Part shown: positions 1 through 7,449 of the stretch, one piece after another
Position numbering within the stretch: the stretch's first letter is position 1
Layout of the letters: every line of letters begins with the position of its first letter
Source: Algoriphagus ratkowskyi
GTDB lineage: Bacteria; Bacteroidota; Bacteroidia; Cytophagales; Cyclobacteriaceae
Assembly (NCBI RefSeq): GCF_002150505.1
Contig: NZ_MSSV01000020.1
Location: 30,467-94,466, forward strand
DNA length: 64,000 bases
Direction of reading: 5' to 3'
Notes under the pieces: model-generated
Told to the model about the DNA's origin: nothing
The model's database searches: none
The model's input: only the letters and a program-made list of their open reading frames with translations
Made by a program: the position numbers and the translations under genes

Positions 1-489
1 TTTCTGTGAACCGACGTCAATGGTCGTATAGGGTTCGTCAAGGATGATCAGGCTTGGATTGCCCAAAAAAGCCAAAATCAATCCTGTCTTTTTCAGCATT
101 CCTGAGCTATAAGTAGAAATCGAATTTTGTGAAAAGTCCCCGATACCCAAGATTTCTTTGAGTGAGTTGATCTGAGAAATATCCGCTTTTTTGGTTTTGG
201 CGACAAAAGCGATGAGCTCATCCATAGTCAGGAACTCTGGAAATAGAGGCTCGGCTTCGGAGTAATTGACGAGTTTGCGAAAGGCTATCGGCTCCTTTTT
301 TAGAGATAAACCATTGAGAACAACGTCACCCTCAAAACCATGAATACCGGCAATAGCTTTCAGAAGCGTAGATTTCCCTGAGCCATTTTCACCCTTGATC
401 AGATGTATTCCTTTGCTCAAATGCAGTGAATTGAACTCTAGTTGAAAGCCAGTAAGGTAGGTTTTACGGAAGTGCTGGATTTCTAACAT
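1..489 (-). CDS. ABC transporter ATP-binding protein (5' part only, runs off window start)
   Basis: The gene starts at an ATG read leftwards from 489 and continues past base 1, so only the first 163 residues are visible. It encodes the nucleotide-binding subunit of an ABC transporter and should sit on the cytoplasmic face of the inner membrane. Walker A is GENGSGKST, the signature region reads YSSGMLKK in place of LSGGQ, and Walker B is SLIILDEP. The H-loop and C-terminus lie outside the window. The short N-terminus and relaxed signature resemble the DrrA/CcmA-like export ATPases of Bacteroidota. The substrate cannot be told, because the partner permease is not in the window. Confidence 0.9.
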   Translation of the reverse strand, partial: MLEIQHFRKTYLTGFQLEFNSLHLSKGIHLIKGENGSGKSTLLKAIAGIHGFEGDVVLNGLSLKKEPIAFRKLVNYSEAEPLFPEFLTMDELIAFVAKTKKADISQINSLKEILGIGDFSQNSISTYSSGMLKKTGLILAFLGNPSLIILDEPYTTIDVGSQK

Positions 490-907
490 AGACTTATTGG
501 TGTGCCAAATTTAACCGCAAAGTGCGCAAAGATTTCGCAAAGGGCGCGGAGATAGTTGTTCTGCTTCTCCAGTAGCAGGACTTGGTTTATTACATTGTTA
601 AGATCAGAATTTTTGAATTATTCAGGGTTTGGTTTAGGAAGTTTAACCTAAATTTCAATCCTTTTCTTTTCATATATAAGTAAAATACCCTGTGCAGGGT
701 ATGTTTTTCATTAAAAAAATCACTTTGTTGCATAGTTCTTTATAAATAGGAAACATAGCCAACTTTTGTTATTTCTGGGCTTAAATCCAGAGGCATATAA
801 TTCAGTTCATCAGGTATCTATATTAGTTGAGCATTTTCCGCTTTCTAGGAAGATTTTTCTCTAGGAATCTATCCACTAATTTGACTACTTTTTTACCCCA
901 ATAGAAT
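490..907. other. Intergenic region with short GCGCAAAG-type repeat and a dyad
   Basis: This gap lies between two divergently read genes. At 516-542 the heptamer CGCAAAG occurs three times (516-522, 525-531, 536-542), a low-complexity pattern that I have the impression recurs in Bacteroidota intergenic DNA. The dyad at 685-702 is listed separately. No convincing small gene is visible. Confidence 0.5.
685..702. promoter_or_regulatory. 18-bp dyad ATACCCT-N4-AGGGTAT
   Basis: Perfect 7-bp arms ATACCCT/AGGGTAT flank GTGC and are bordered by A-rich DNA on the left and T-rich DNA on the right. The same arms with the same 4-bp spacing recur at 4990-5007. This copy lies about 205 bp before the nuclease-like gene at 908. 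Identical arms and spacing fit an operator for a dimeric regulator. A transcription terminator is less likely because no gene ends just before either copy. Confidence 0.5.
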
Positions 908-2752
908 ATGAAGTTGGAAAAAATTCTAGATAGGCTTAGCTCGATCGAAAAAAACTCCTTTATTAAAGTTATTGATACGTTAATCTCCAAAAGTAAGGAT
1001 AAGAGCAAGGAAGTAGAGAAGATTCTTGTACCAGTAAACAAGGGTTTGAAGTCTGTAGATAGCCTAAATATTTCCAAAATATTCGAGTTAATGTCGGATG
1101 AGTTTATGGAGTATGTTCAATGTGAATTTCAGGAAGTTAATTCCCAGCTTGACATCTTTCTAGATATTATAATACGTGATGGAAATTGCATTATGAGACA
1201 AGATTGGTTTTCTAGGCTTTACGAATCTGAGATTAAAAATTTGAAATCAAAGATAAAGTCTTTAGAAGGTGATTTTGAGAATGAGAAATCAGAACTTTCC
1301 CAAGATAGAAAACGAGACTACAGGATTTACAAAGCATGTCTTTCCACTGCCTTTTTTAATGATGTTGCCAATAACCGCGAGGCGAAAATCACGTCTGACG
1401 AACTTTCTATCGTGCTGACTTTAGTTAAAGAATTAGGCTTGTCTCAGGAGGAAGTCAAATTGATCAACTATTCAATTCTGCCAGTGAAGAAAATGGAAAT
1501 ATTAGATGTGATCAATAACCTAAAAAACATTGGAATCATATTCTATTCAAAAAAAGAAAACACACTTTTCATCGCAGATGAGATGGTTAGGCTTTTACGT
1601 AAAGTCAGGAAAAAGGAAGTCGCTGATAAGTTTTATCGACGTACACTCAAACTTTTAAGAGAACCTGAGATTAATACTATTGCCAAAAAACATAATATTG
1701 ATCGAAAACTTACACATTTCAAAAAAATAGAAGGCGTTATTAATGCAGGTATTTCTTTCTCAGATTTACTTCAATTTGATCTTTATAAGGAAGGTATAAC
1801 CCTTACTGAAAAGAAAAAAGCGCTTAACGAACTCTGTGAAAAAGGCCTGCAAATTCCTAATCTTCGCGGAAGCACTCTTCAAGAGAAAATTGAAAGTCTA
1901 ATTCACTACTTTGAAGCAGTAGAAAAGGATGAAAAAGTAGGGATATCAATCGATGGCTATGATAAGCTTCTCACTGAGTTACATCAGTCCTTACCTGCTC
2001 TAAATAAGAAATTAAAAGAGCACTTTGAACTTCAAGATGAGTTTGTACTCGAGGCGGAGTTCTTACTTGATTATAATATCAAGCCAAGAGATATTCTAGA
2101 CCTTTTAGAAAAATCGGATATAGAAAAATTTAAGAAAGATAATGGGGTAAAATTACGTGGCGATGATATTTTGAATATTCTTGAGCATTATAAGGATGTT
2201 GAAAATATTTATTTAGAGAACTATGAACACGTCGGATATAGGAATTATAATCAATTGAAAGAGAACGGAATCCAAATACGCGAAAGTGAGCTGGGTGTCA
2301 AATTTGAGGAGCTCACAAAAATTATTTTTCAAGGGCTAGGATTCAATGTTGATGAGAAATTCCGACAAGAACTCAATACTCAAAAAGATCTCATGGACAT
2401 TTTAATTAACCTTGGAAATGGAGAAGTTATTATCGTAGAATGTAAAACCAGCAAAGAAAGTGGCTACAACAAATTCAGCACTGTTTCCCGTCAATTGAAG
2501 TCCTATCAGAATGTAGCATTAAAGAATAATTTACGGATTGTGAAAATTCTGCTGGTTGCTCCGGAATTTAGCGATGATTTTGTTACAGATTGTGAGATGG
2601 ATGTTGACATGAATTTGTCATTACTTACAGCTTCAACATTACGGGTAATCTATGAAACTTTTAAAAACTCAAAATATCAAATGTTCCCTCATGTTCTTTT
2701 TAGAGATGTAGTGATCAATCAAGAGAGAATTGTGAAAGCTTTGAGTAAGTAA
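908..2752 (+). CDS. Protein with C-terminal Mrr-like PD-(D/E)XK nuclease domain
   Basis: This 614-aa soluble protein has no signal peptide. Its first 460 residues are mostly charged helices and coiled coil of unknown function. The last 150 residues carry a restriction-endonuclease-like core: an E-rich helix (GVKFEELTKIIF), then D497 (KDLMDIL), a beta strand, and E511-C512-K513 (VIIVECK). That D-x13-ExK arrangement is the PD-(D/E)XK active site as in Mrr/REase families. All three residues are present, so nuclease activity on DNA is plausible. No methyltransferase or helicase partner is adjacent. The ATG at 908 is the first in frame. Terminator-like hairpin follows. Defence or repair is the likely setting, but the N-terminal part is unrecognised. 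Confidence 0.75.
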   Translation: MKLEKILDRLSSIEKNSFIKVIDTLISKSKDKSKEVEKILVPVNKGLKSVDSLNISKIFELMSDEFMEYVQCEFQEVNSQLDIFLDIIIRDGNCIMRQDWFSRLYESEIKNLKSKIKSLEGDFENEKSELSQDRKRDYRIYKACLSTAFFNDVANNREAKITSDELSIVLTLVKELGLSQEEVKLINYSILPVKKMEILDVINNLKNIGIIFYSKKENTLFIADEMVRLLRKVRKKEVADKFYRRTLKLLREPEINTIAKKHNIDRKLTHFKKIEGVINAGISFSDLLQFDLYKEGITLTEKKKALNELCEKGLQIPNLRGSTLQEKIESLIHYFEAVEKDEKVGISIDGYDKLLTELHQSLPALNKKLKEHFELQDEFVLEAEFLLDYNIKPRDILDLLEKSDIEKFKKDNGVKLRGDDILNILEHYKDVENIYLENYEHVGYRNYNQLKENGIQIRESELGVKFEELTKIIFQGLGFNVDEKFRQELNTQKDLMDILINLGNGEVIIVECKTSKESGYNKFSTVSRQLKSYQNVALKNNLRIVKILLVAPEFSDDFVTDCEMDVDMNLSLLTASTLRVIYETFKNSKYQMFPHVLFRDVVINQERIVKALSK

Positions 2753-2823
2753 TGAGTAGTTGTAAGAAAGATGAGATTTAAAGAAAACTTGGTTTAAAAA
2801 GCAACAAAAATTTTAAGCGCATT

Positions 2824-2857
2824 AAAAACCCTCCTAAATATTTATAGAAGGGTTTTT
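2824..2857. terminator. Bidirectional hairpin terminator
   Basis: AAAAACCCT (2824-2832) pairs with AGGGTTTTT (2849-2857) around a 16-nt loop, about 70 bp after the nuclease-like gene. The A/T-rich ends of the stem supply a U-tract on both strands. Confidence 0.7.
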
Positions 2858-2958
2858 GAGTAACTATTAAATACATCTAGAAGATATTACGGGATTTTAA
2901 TTCTGAAAGGAGAAATCTTCCTGAAAAGGAAGCTTTAGGTTATTAGATTTGAGAGTCT

Positions 2959-3621
2959 TTAGGGTTGAAGTTTTTTCAGTGCATCTTTGATTTTATCCTC
3001 ACCTTCCAATATTTCAAAAGAAATCACAGAAGCAATTTTGGAATCCAAAACGTCCACCAATGTTTGAGCTACATCCGCTCGGGCAATTTTTCCGCGTTTG
3101 CTAAGTTTTACGGCCGCTTCGATTTTACCAGTGGCTTCATCATTGGTTAAACTTCCTGGGCGTACGATTGCATAATTCAGATCACTTTTGATTAGGTGAT
3201 CGTCTGCATTATGTTTTGCCAGCAGATAATCATACATGTCTGAGTCTTTAAAATCCTCAGGTTCTCCGGCACCCATAGAACTGAGAAGGACGAATTTTTC
3301 AATTTTATGTTTTTTGGCTAGATCCACACTTTTAATAGCGCCATCCTGATCTACAGCTAGAGTTTTTTCTGGACCTGTAGATCCGCCTGATCCAGCTGCA
3401 AAAATTACTTTTGAAATTCCTTTGAATGCAGGTTCAAAATCTTCCTGCAGATCACCAAGCACAGTTTCTATCCCTTTCTTTTCAAAGTACTTCGCTTGAG
3501 AATCTTTTCTGATCATAGCAACAGGATGGTAGGTAGAAGAGCTATGAAGCATCTTGCTAATATATTTTCCAGTGCTTCCATTCGCACCGATGACTAATAC
3601 TTTTTGCTTTTCGGTATTCAT
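2959..3621 (-). CDS. NAD(P)-binding protein, atypical SDR/NmrA-like family
   Basis: This 220-aa cytoplasmic Rossmann-fold protein belongs to the atypical short-chain dehydrogenases (SDR_a5, NmrA/HSCARG-like and YhfK-like). The N-terminus carries VLVIGANGSTGKYI, the GxxGxxG dinucleotide-binding loop, and position 30-40 carries AMIRKDSQ, typical of NADP-preferring members. The middle holds VIFAAGSGG and KFVLLSSMGA, which form the family's core strands. A catalytic YxxxK is not evident, as usual in this subgroup, so the protein may sense redox cofactor rather than catalyse reduction. It is a monocistronic gene. The substrate is unknown. Confidence 0.85.
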   Translation of the reverse strand: MNTEKQKVLVIGANGSTGKYISKMLHSSSTYHPVAMIRKDSQAKYFEKKGIETVLGDLQEDFEPAFKGISKVIFAAGSGGSTGPEKTLAVDQDGAIKSVDLAKKHKIEKFVLLSSMGAGEPEDFKDSDMYDYLLAKHNADDHLIKSDLNYAIVRPGSLTNDEATGKIEAAVKLSKRGKIARADVAQTLVDVLDSKIASVISFEILEGEDKIKDALKKLQP

Positions 3622-3838
3622 GATTTCTTTTTTGCTTTCAAAAAGTCAATAAGCTAGCCAACTGAATTTATTGGATTTGAAAAGTTAAGAGCACCTGTTA
3701 TAATCGAAGAGATTTATCCACTGCCGTTACTTTGTAAGGGAAAAAAAAGAATTTTCTACCAGCGTTTCTGAGTTAAAAAATCGTAGCATTTGAATTATGA
3801 AAAGAGCCAGCCTATAAGGGGGTAATTATATTGCAGTA

Positions 3839-4690
3839 TTATCTAGACGATGATATTAACCTGCTCACTATAATTCCAGAATGAGATTTGTTGCCAGCCA
3901 GATATTCGCTAAGAGGTTTTTCCGAGATTTCTACCAGCATATTTTTTGAAGATGCATGCATTAAATGAATTCTGCCATTTTTCTCAATTGCGAACCCAGT
4001 ATGCACAATATCTAAATTGGACATGCTTGTAGTAATGGCAATAATATCCCCAGATCGAATATTCTTTTCCAAACTCTTGATTTCAGTTTTTGGAATAAAG
4101 AAATAGGTTCTCTCTTTGATGGTAGCTTCAGCGGTTTTGATTTCGGCGAGGTTTGCTGGATTAGCTAGCTGCTCATAGAATTTTGGATTTTCTGACATAA
4201 AAGAAGGAGCATTTGGATAAGGTGATCCCCCAATTTTTGCCGTGATATCAGTCAAAATTCCTTTCTCTTGATTTTCAGCAATCCAGTCAGAAAAGTAGTG
4301 GAGGCGGGAAGGGTAGCCTTCATTGACTCCATCTCTGTATCGAAGATTTTTCAGTTCCTTTTCGAATGCTTCAAAAGTAAATTCACCTTCTTCTGCAAGT
4401 CTTGTCAACGTAATCACCGTTTCCACAAAAGTCGTGCAGTCCAAACCCATCAAGTTGATCACCAGCTTCTCTTCACCAGGAAGCTCCAAGGTTTTCTCTA
4501 CGTAGGGAGTTTTCAGGAATTCCTTTCCGATCTCGATCACTAACTCATTTGTGGTTTTGCTACTTAGATCTTCCTGTGAAAGATGGCTTAGCATTTCTTC
4601 CAGCTTTTGTCTGCTTTCTAAGGTGCAGGTGGTTTGGGAGAAGGAGAAAAGAGGGAGGAGGTAAAAGAGGAGGAGGGTTAAGTGTTTCAA
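3839..4690 (-). CDS. DUF1460 family secreted protein (amidase/NlpC-P60-like fold)
   Basis: A 283-aa protein with a clear Sec signal peptide (MKHLTLLLFYLLPLFSFSQ) predicts export to the periplasm or beyond. The sequence fits DUF1460, a family assigned to the papain-like NlpC/P60 superfamily and thought to cleave peptidoglycan peptides. The probable nucleophile is the Cys of GLDCTTFVE near residue 105, and the probable catalytic His is in DIVHTGFAIE near residue 240. The intervening SGDIIAITT segment matches the family's conserved strand. Length is normal for the family. The exact cell-wall bond is not known from sequence. Confidence 0.85.
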   Translation of the reverse strand: MKHLTLLLFYLLPLFSFSQTTCTLESRQKLEEMLSHLSQEDLSSKTTNELVIEIGKEFLKTPYVEKTLELPGEEKLVINLMGLDCTTFVETVITLTRLAEEGEFTFEAFEKELKNLRYRDGVNEGYPSRLHYFSDWIAENQEKGILTDITAKIGGSPYPNAPSFMSENPKFYEQLANPANLAEIKTAEATIKERTYFFIPKTEIKSLEKNIRSGDIIAITTSMSNLDIVHTGFAIEKNGRIHLMHASSKNMLVEISEKPLSEYLAGNKSHSGIIVSRLISSSR

Positions 4691-5078
4691 AATGATAAAG
4701 AGTTATGGTTTGGAGGAGGGAATTTAGGGATCTTGACACAGAAATATAACATTATTGAATTCATTTTTATTTGAAATGGTATGTGAAATTGTTGTTTCAA
4801 GACGATTTTTTTAACCATCTGTTTCAGCGGTTTTTAAAAAGATTTTTGTAATACGATAGTAGTAAGGAACCAGATTTTGATTGTGTTCAGGTCCTTATTG
4901 AGTGGCAATTGCTCTTAAAATAATTTATTTATCTAAATATGTGATTGTAATAGCTTCAGTGTTAGAGGATTAAATAGACCTGTTAAAATATACCCTATAT
5001 AGGGTATTTTTAGTTATGCCAAAAATTCTTTTCTTGGAGGTCTTTACAAAATAAAGCCATCTTTACTTCAAATATCAC
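4691..5078. other. Intergenic region upstream of the tubulin-like operon
   Basis: Divergent promoter region between the DUF1460 gene and the operon starting at 5079. It is AT-rich and holds the dyad at 4990-5007 described separately. No additional gene is evident. Confidence 0.5.
4990..5007. promoter_or_regulatory. 18-bp perfect palindrome ATACCCTATATAGGGTAT
   Basis: This 18-bp sequence is fully self-complementary, lies in an AT-rich context, and sits about 72 bp before the first gene of the vWA/tubulin-like operon. It shares both 7-bp arms and the 4-bp spacing with the dyad at 685-702. That position fits an operator controlling the operon. Confidence 0.6.
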
Positions 5079-5699
5079 ATGCGTTTATTTTGCCTGATTT
5101 TCTTAATACAACTTTTTCTTTTCTCATGCGAATCACCTGGAGATAAGGAAAATAGGTTAAAACTTGAGCAGCAAGCTATTAGGGAGTCAGATGCTGAGAG
5201 CAAAGAAGCCGAGGAAGAAAGAAAATTGGCTTTAGAGATTGAAAGAAAAACACAAGAACTATACAACCGATACATCAATAATTCTTTAAACCAAGGTGCG
5301 ACGCCATACTCTTCCTGCTTTGGTGGAAACCAAATCTGCTCGTCCAATGGCTGCTCTGAAATAAAAGTAAATGGTCCAAAGGATTCGGATGTTTTGGTGA
5401 CCATTAAAAGTGGGAATCGCGTAATTAGGCACGCTTATATTAAATCTGGCAACAGTTATACATTTCAGTTGCCGAATGGAAAATATCAGCCTTTCTTTTA
5501 CTTCGGCAAAGGCAGGAATCCAGAAAAAGAGATGGGTTCTCAAAGCTGTACTGAATTGAAAGGTGGGTTTATTTCGGAAGATGTCTTTGGGAAAGATGAT
5601 CCTCAAGAGTTAGGGGATACAGTTCTCACCTATTCCTTAGTATTACAAAAATCAGGGAATTTCTCGACTAGACCGAGTAATGAATTAGAAGCTTTTTGA
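5079..5699 (+). CDS. Lipoprotein, first gene of tubulin-like/vWA operon
   Basis: This 206-aa protein begins MRLFCLIFLIQLFLFSCESPGD, a short signal peptide with a lipobox-like FSC, so it should be a membrane lipoprotein. Residues 25-65 are very charged (E/K/R-rich) and probably form a coiled coil. The C-terminal 130 residues contain four to five Cys (SSCFGG, ICSSNGC, SQSC) around beta-rich sequence including VLVTIKSGNRVI and YTFQLPNGKYQPFFYFGKG, suggesting a disulfide-stabilised beta sandwich in the periplasm. I do not recognise the family. The stop lies 10 bp before the vWA gene, so the two are almost certainly co-transcribed. Confidence 0.8.
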   Translation: MRLFCLIFLIQLFLFSCESPGDKENRLKLEQQAIRESDAESKEAEEERKLALEIERKTQELYNRYINNSLNQGATPYSSCFGGNQICSSNGCSEIKVNGPKDSDVLVTIKSGNRVIRHAYIKSGNSYTFQLPNGKYQPFFYFGKGRNPEKEMGSQSCTELKGGFISEDVFGKDDPQELGDTVLTYSLVLQKSGNFSTRPSNELEAF

Positions 5700-5709
5700 T
5701 CAATTTTAA

Positions 5710-7437
5710 ATGGGAATTAAATTATACTTAAATGTTCTGTTCCTTTTCCTAATTGTAGGACTATCTGCCGAGGCACAGGTTAAAGAAAGAAGAATATACA
5801 TCTTAGATGGCACGAAATCTATGATGGGATATAATGGAGCTGAAGATGTTTGGGAGAGGGTTAAAAGCTTGCTAAATCAAAACATTACAAATATTGATGA
5901 GGGAAAGAGTGACATTATATTGGTGGTTTTTGCAGACAAAATATATGAAAAGGTTAAAGGGAAACAAGAAATTTTGAAGTTCTTAAAATCATTTAAACCA
6001 GAGTATGTAACTCCAACTAATATCACAATTGGATGGAAAGAGATTGAAAATCTTGTTGATCCATCTAAATTTAATTTCATTACTTTTTTAACTGATGGAG
6101 AGCATAATGACAATTCAGCTTTAGACTTACCTTCGGTAATTAATGATGCCGATCGATATCTAGGTGAAAATAATGCTTTTGCCTGCTTTGTAAGATTAAC
6201 GCCAAAGGCAATTGATCCTAAATCATCTAAAATACTTGAGAGTGCTAAAAATATTAGTTTCATTGATGGAATTAAATTTCCTTCTTTAATTCGACCGTCA
6301 ATTTCAAAACTCACCGTCAATCTTAGAGAACCAATAAGTTTTAATCAAAAGCTGTTTTTTGAAAAATTCAATGATTTAGATTTTCCTGAAAATTTTTCAA
6401 TTGGGATTGATTTCATCAATAATTCAGATAGCTTCAAAGTCAATAATCCAACCGTATTATTGACAAAGGCAGATGGTATTATTCCAATTGATTTGGAGTT
6501 TTCAGGAAGTATTTCTCCAGTAGCTTCTACAGAAATTATAAATTCTAAAATCGAGTTAAGAAGTCTGACCCCAAACGTAATTCTAATCAGTAATGAAGTA
6601 GAAATTGAGTTCATCAATAAACCAGAGAAATTAGCCCAAATTACTATAAATCCTGATTTTGGAATACTTAGCAATTATCCTAGTTTTTTGTTTTGGTCAA
6701 ATAAGACTGATACTGTATTTCAGACAGTGAGTGTTGATTGGAGTGAGGATGCTAAGTTGTCAAATTCATCTCTGAATTTAAATCTTAAATTGGATGGACT
6801 TAAAGATTCTGAATACGGATTGGTAGTAGATGGCTATCCACAAACATCTAAAGAAATTGAATTCCTAAGTTCTGAGAACGCTAAAGAAATTGGTTTTTTT
6901 ATCAATGAAAGAATGCAGTCAGGTATAATGTCTGGTATAATTCAAGTATCTAAAATTGATCTTGACCGGACCAATGTTGATGAGCCTTTAACTTTTGAGA
7001 TTAAGCTTAATACTAATTTCAATCCTTTGAAAGTAACTATGTTTTGGGTGGGAGTCATCATCTTGGGCTTTTTGTTATTTTGGTTTTTAATTCTTAGAAA
7101 TCAGATTTACAAAAAATTCCACAAGGCGTCTATTCAAATCACTGATCCTTATTTTAAAAGTTTTAGGGTAGGAGGATGTCGAAAAATGATCTTTTCTTCA
7201 TATCCGATTAAACAAAATTCACTGTCAACTATTTTCAAAGGGAGGCTGCATAATGAAGTAAACCCAATCTGGGTTACTCCTTTAACTTTTTTGCCAGGCA
7301 AGAATAAAACTGATTTAATTAAAGTTGTACGTAACCAGGAATTTACACTGGATCCATATTCTATTTTCTTGAAAAGATATGGCGAATACAATATCAAGGA
7401 TAAATCTCGAAAAATAATCAAAATAAAAATATCTTAA
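5710..7437 (+). CDS. Membrane-anchored vWA-domain protein
   Basis: The 575-aa protein has a signal peptide (residues 1-22, ending SAEAQ). Next comes a vWA domain at about 27-210, then beta-rich repeats of unknown family, one transmembrane helix at about 440-463 (WVGVIILGFLLFWFLIL) and a 110-residue C-terminal domain on the cytoplasmic side. The metal-ion (MIDAS) site is visible as D33-G-T35-K-S37, T103 in TPTNI and D129 in FLTDGEHND. It is DxTxS rather than the usual DxSxS, which should still bind a divalent metal. It would present a ligand-binding domain to the periplasm and link it to the cytoplasmic tubulin-like GTPase encoded 12 bp downstream. The ligand is unknown. Confidence 0.85.
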   Translation: MGIKLYLNVLFLFLIVGLSAEAQVKERRIYILDGTKSMMGYNGAEDVWERVKSLLNQNITNIDEGKSDIILVVFADKIYEKVKGKQEILKFLKSFKPEYVTPTNITIGWKEIENLVDPSKFNFITFLTDGEHNDNSALDLPSVINDADRYLGENNAFACFVRLTPKAIDPKSSKILESAKNISFIDGIKFPSLIRPSISKLTVNLREPISFNQKLFFEKFNDLDFPENFSIGIDFINNSDSFKVNNPTVLLTKADGIIPIDLEFSGSISPVASTEIINSKIELRSLTPNVILISNEVEIEFINKPEKLAQITINPDFGILSNYPSFLFWSNKTDTVFQTVSVDWSEDAKLSNSSLNLNLKLDGLKDSEYGLVVDGYPQTSKEIEFLSSENAKEIGFFINERMQSGIMSGIIQVSKIDLDRTNVDEPLTFEIKLNTNFNPLKVTMFWVGVIILGFLLFWFLILRNQIYKKFHKASIQITDPYFKSFRVGGCRKMIFSSYPIKQNSLSTIFKGRLHNEVNPIWVTPLTFLPGKNKTDLIKVVRNQEFTLDPYSIFLKRYGEYNIKDKSRKIIKIKIS

Positions 7438-7449
7438 AAGATACTCATT

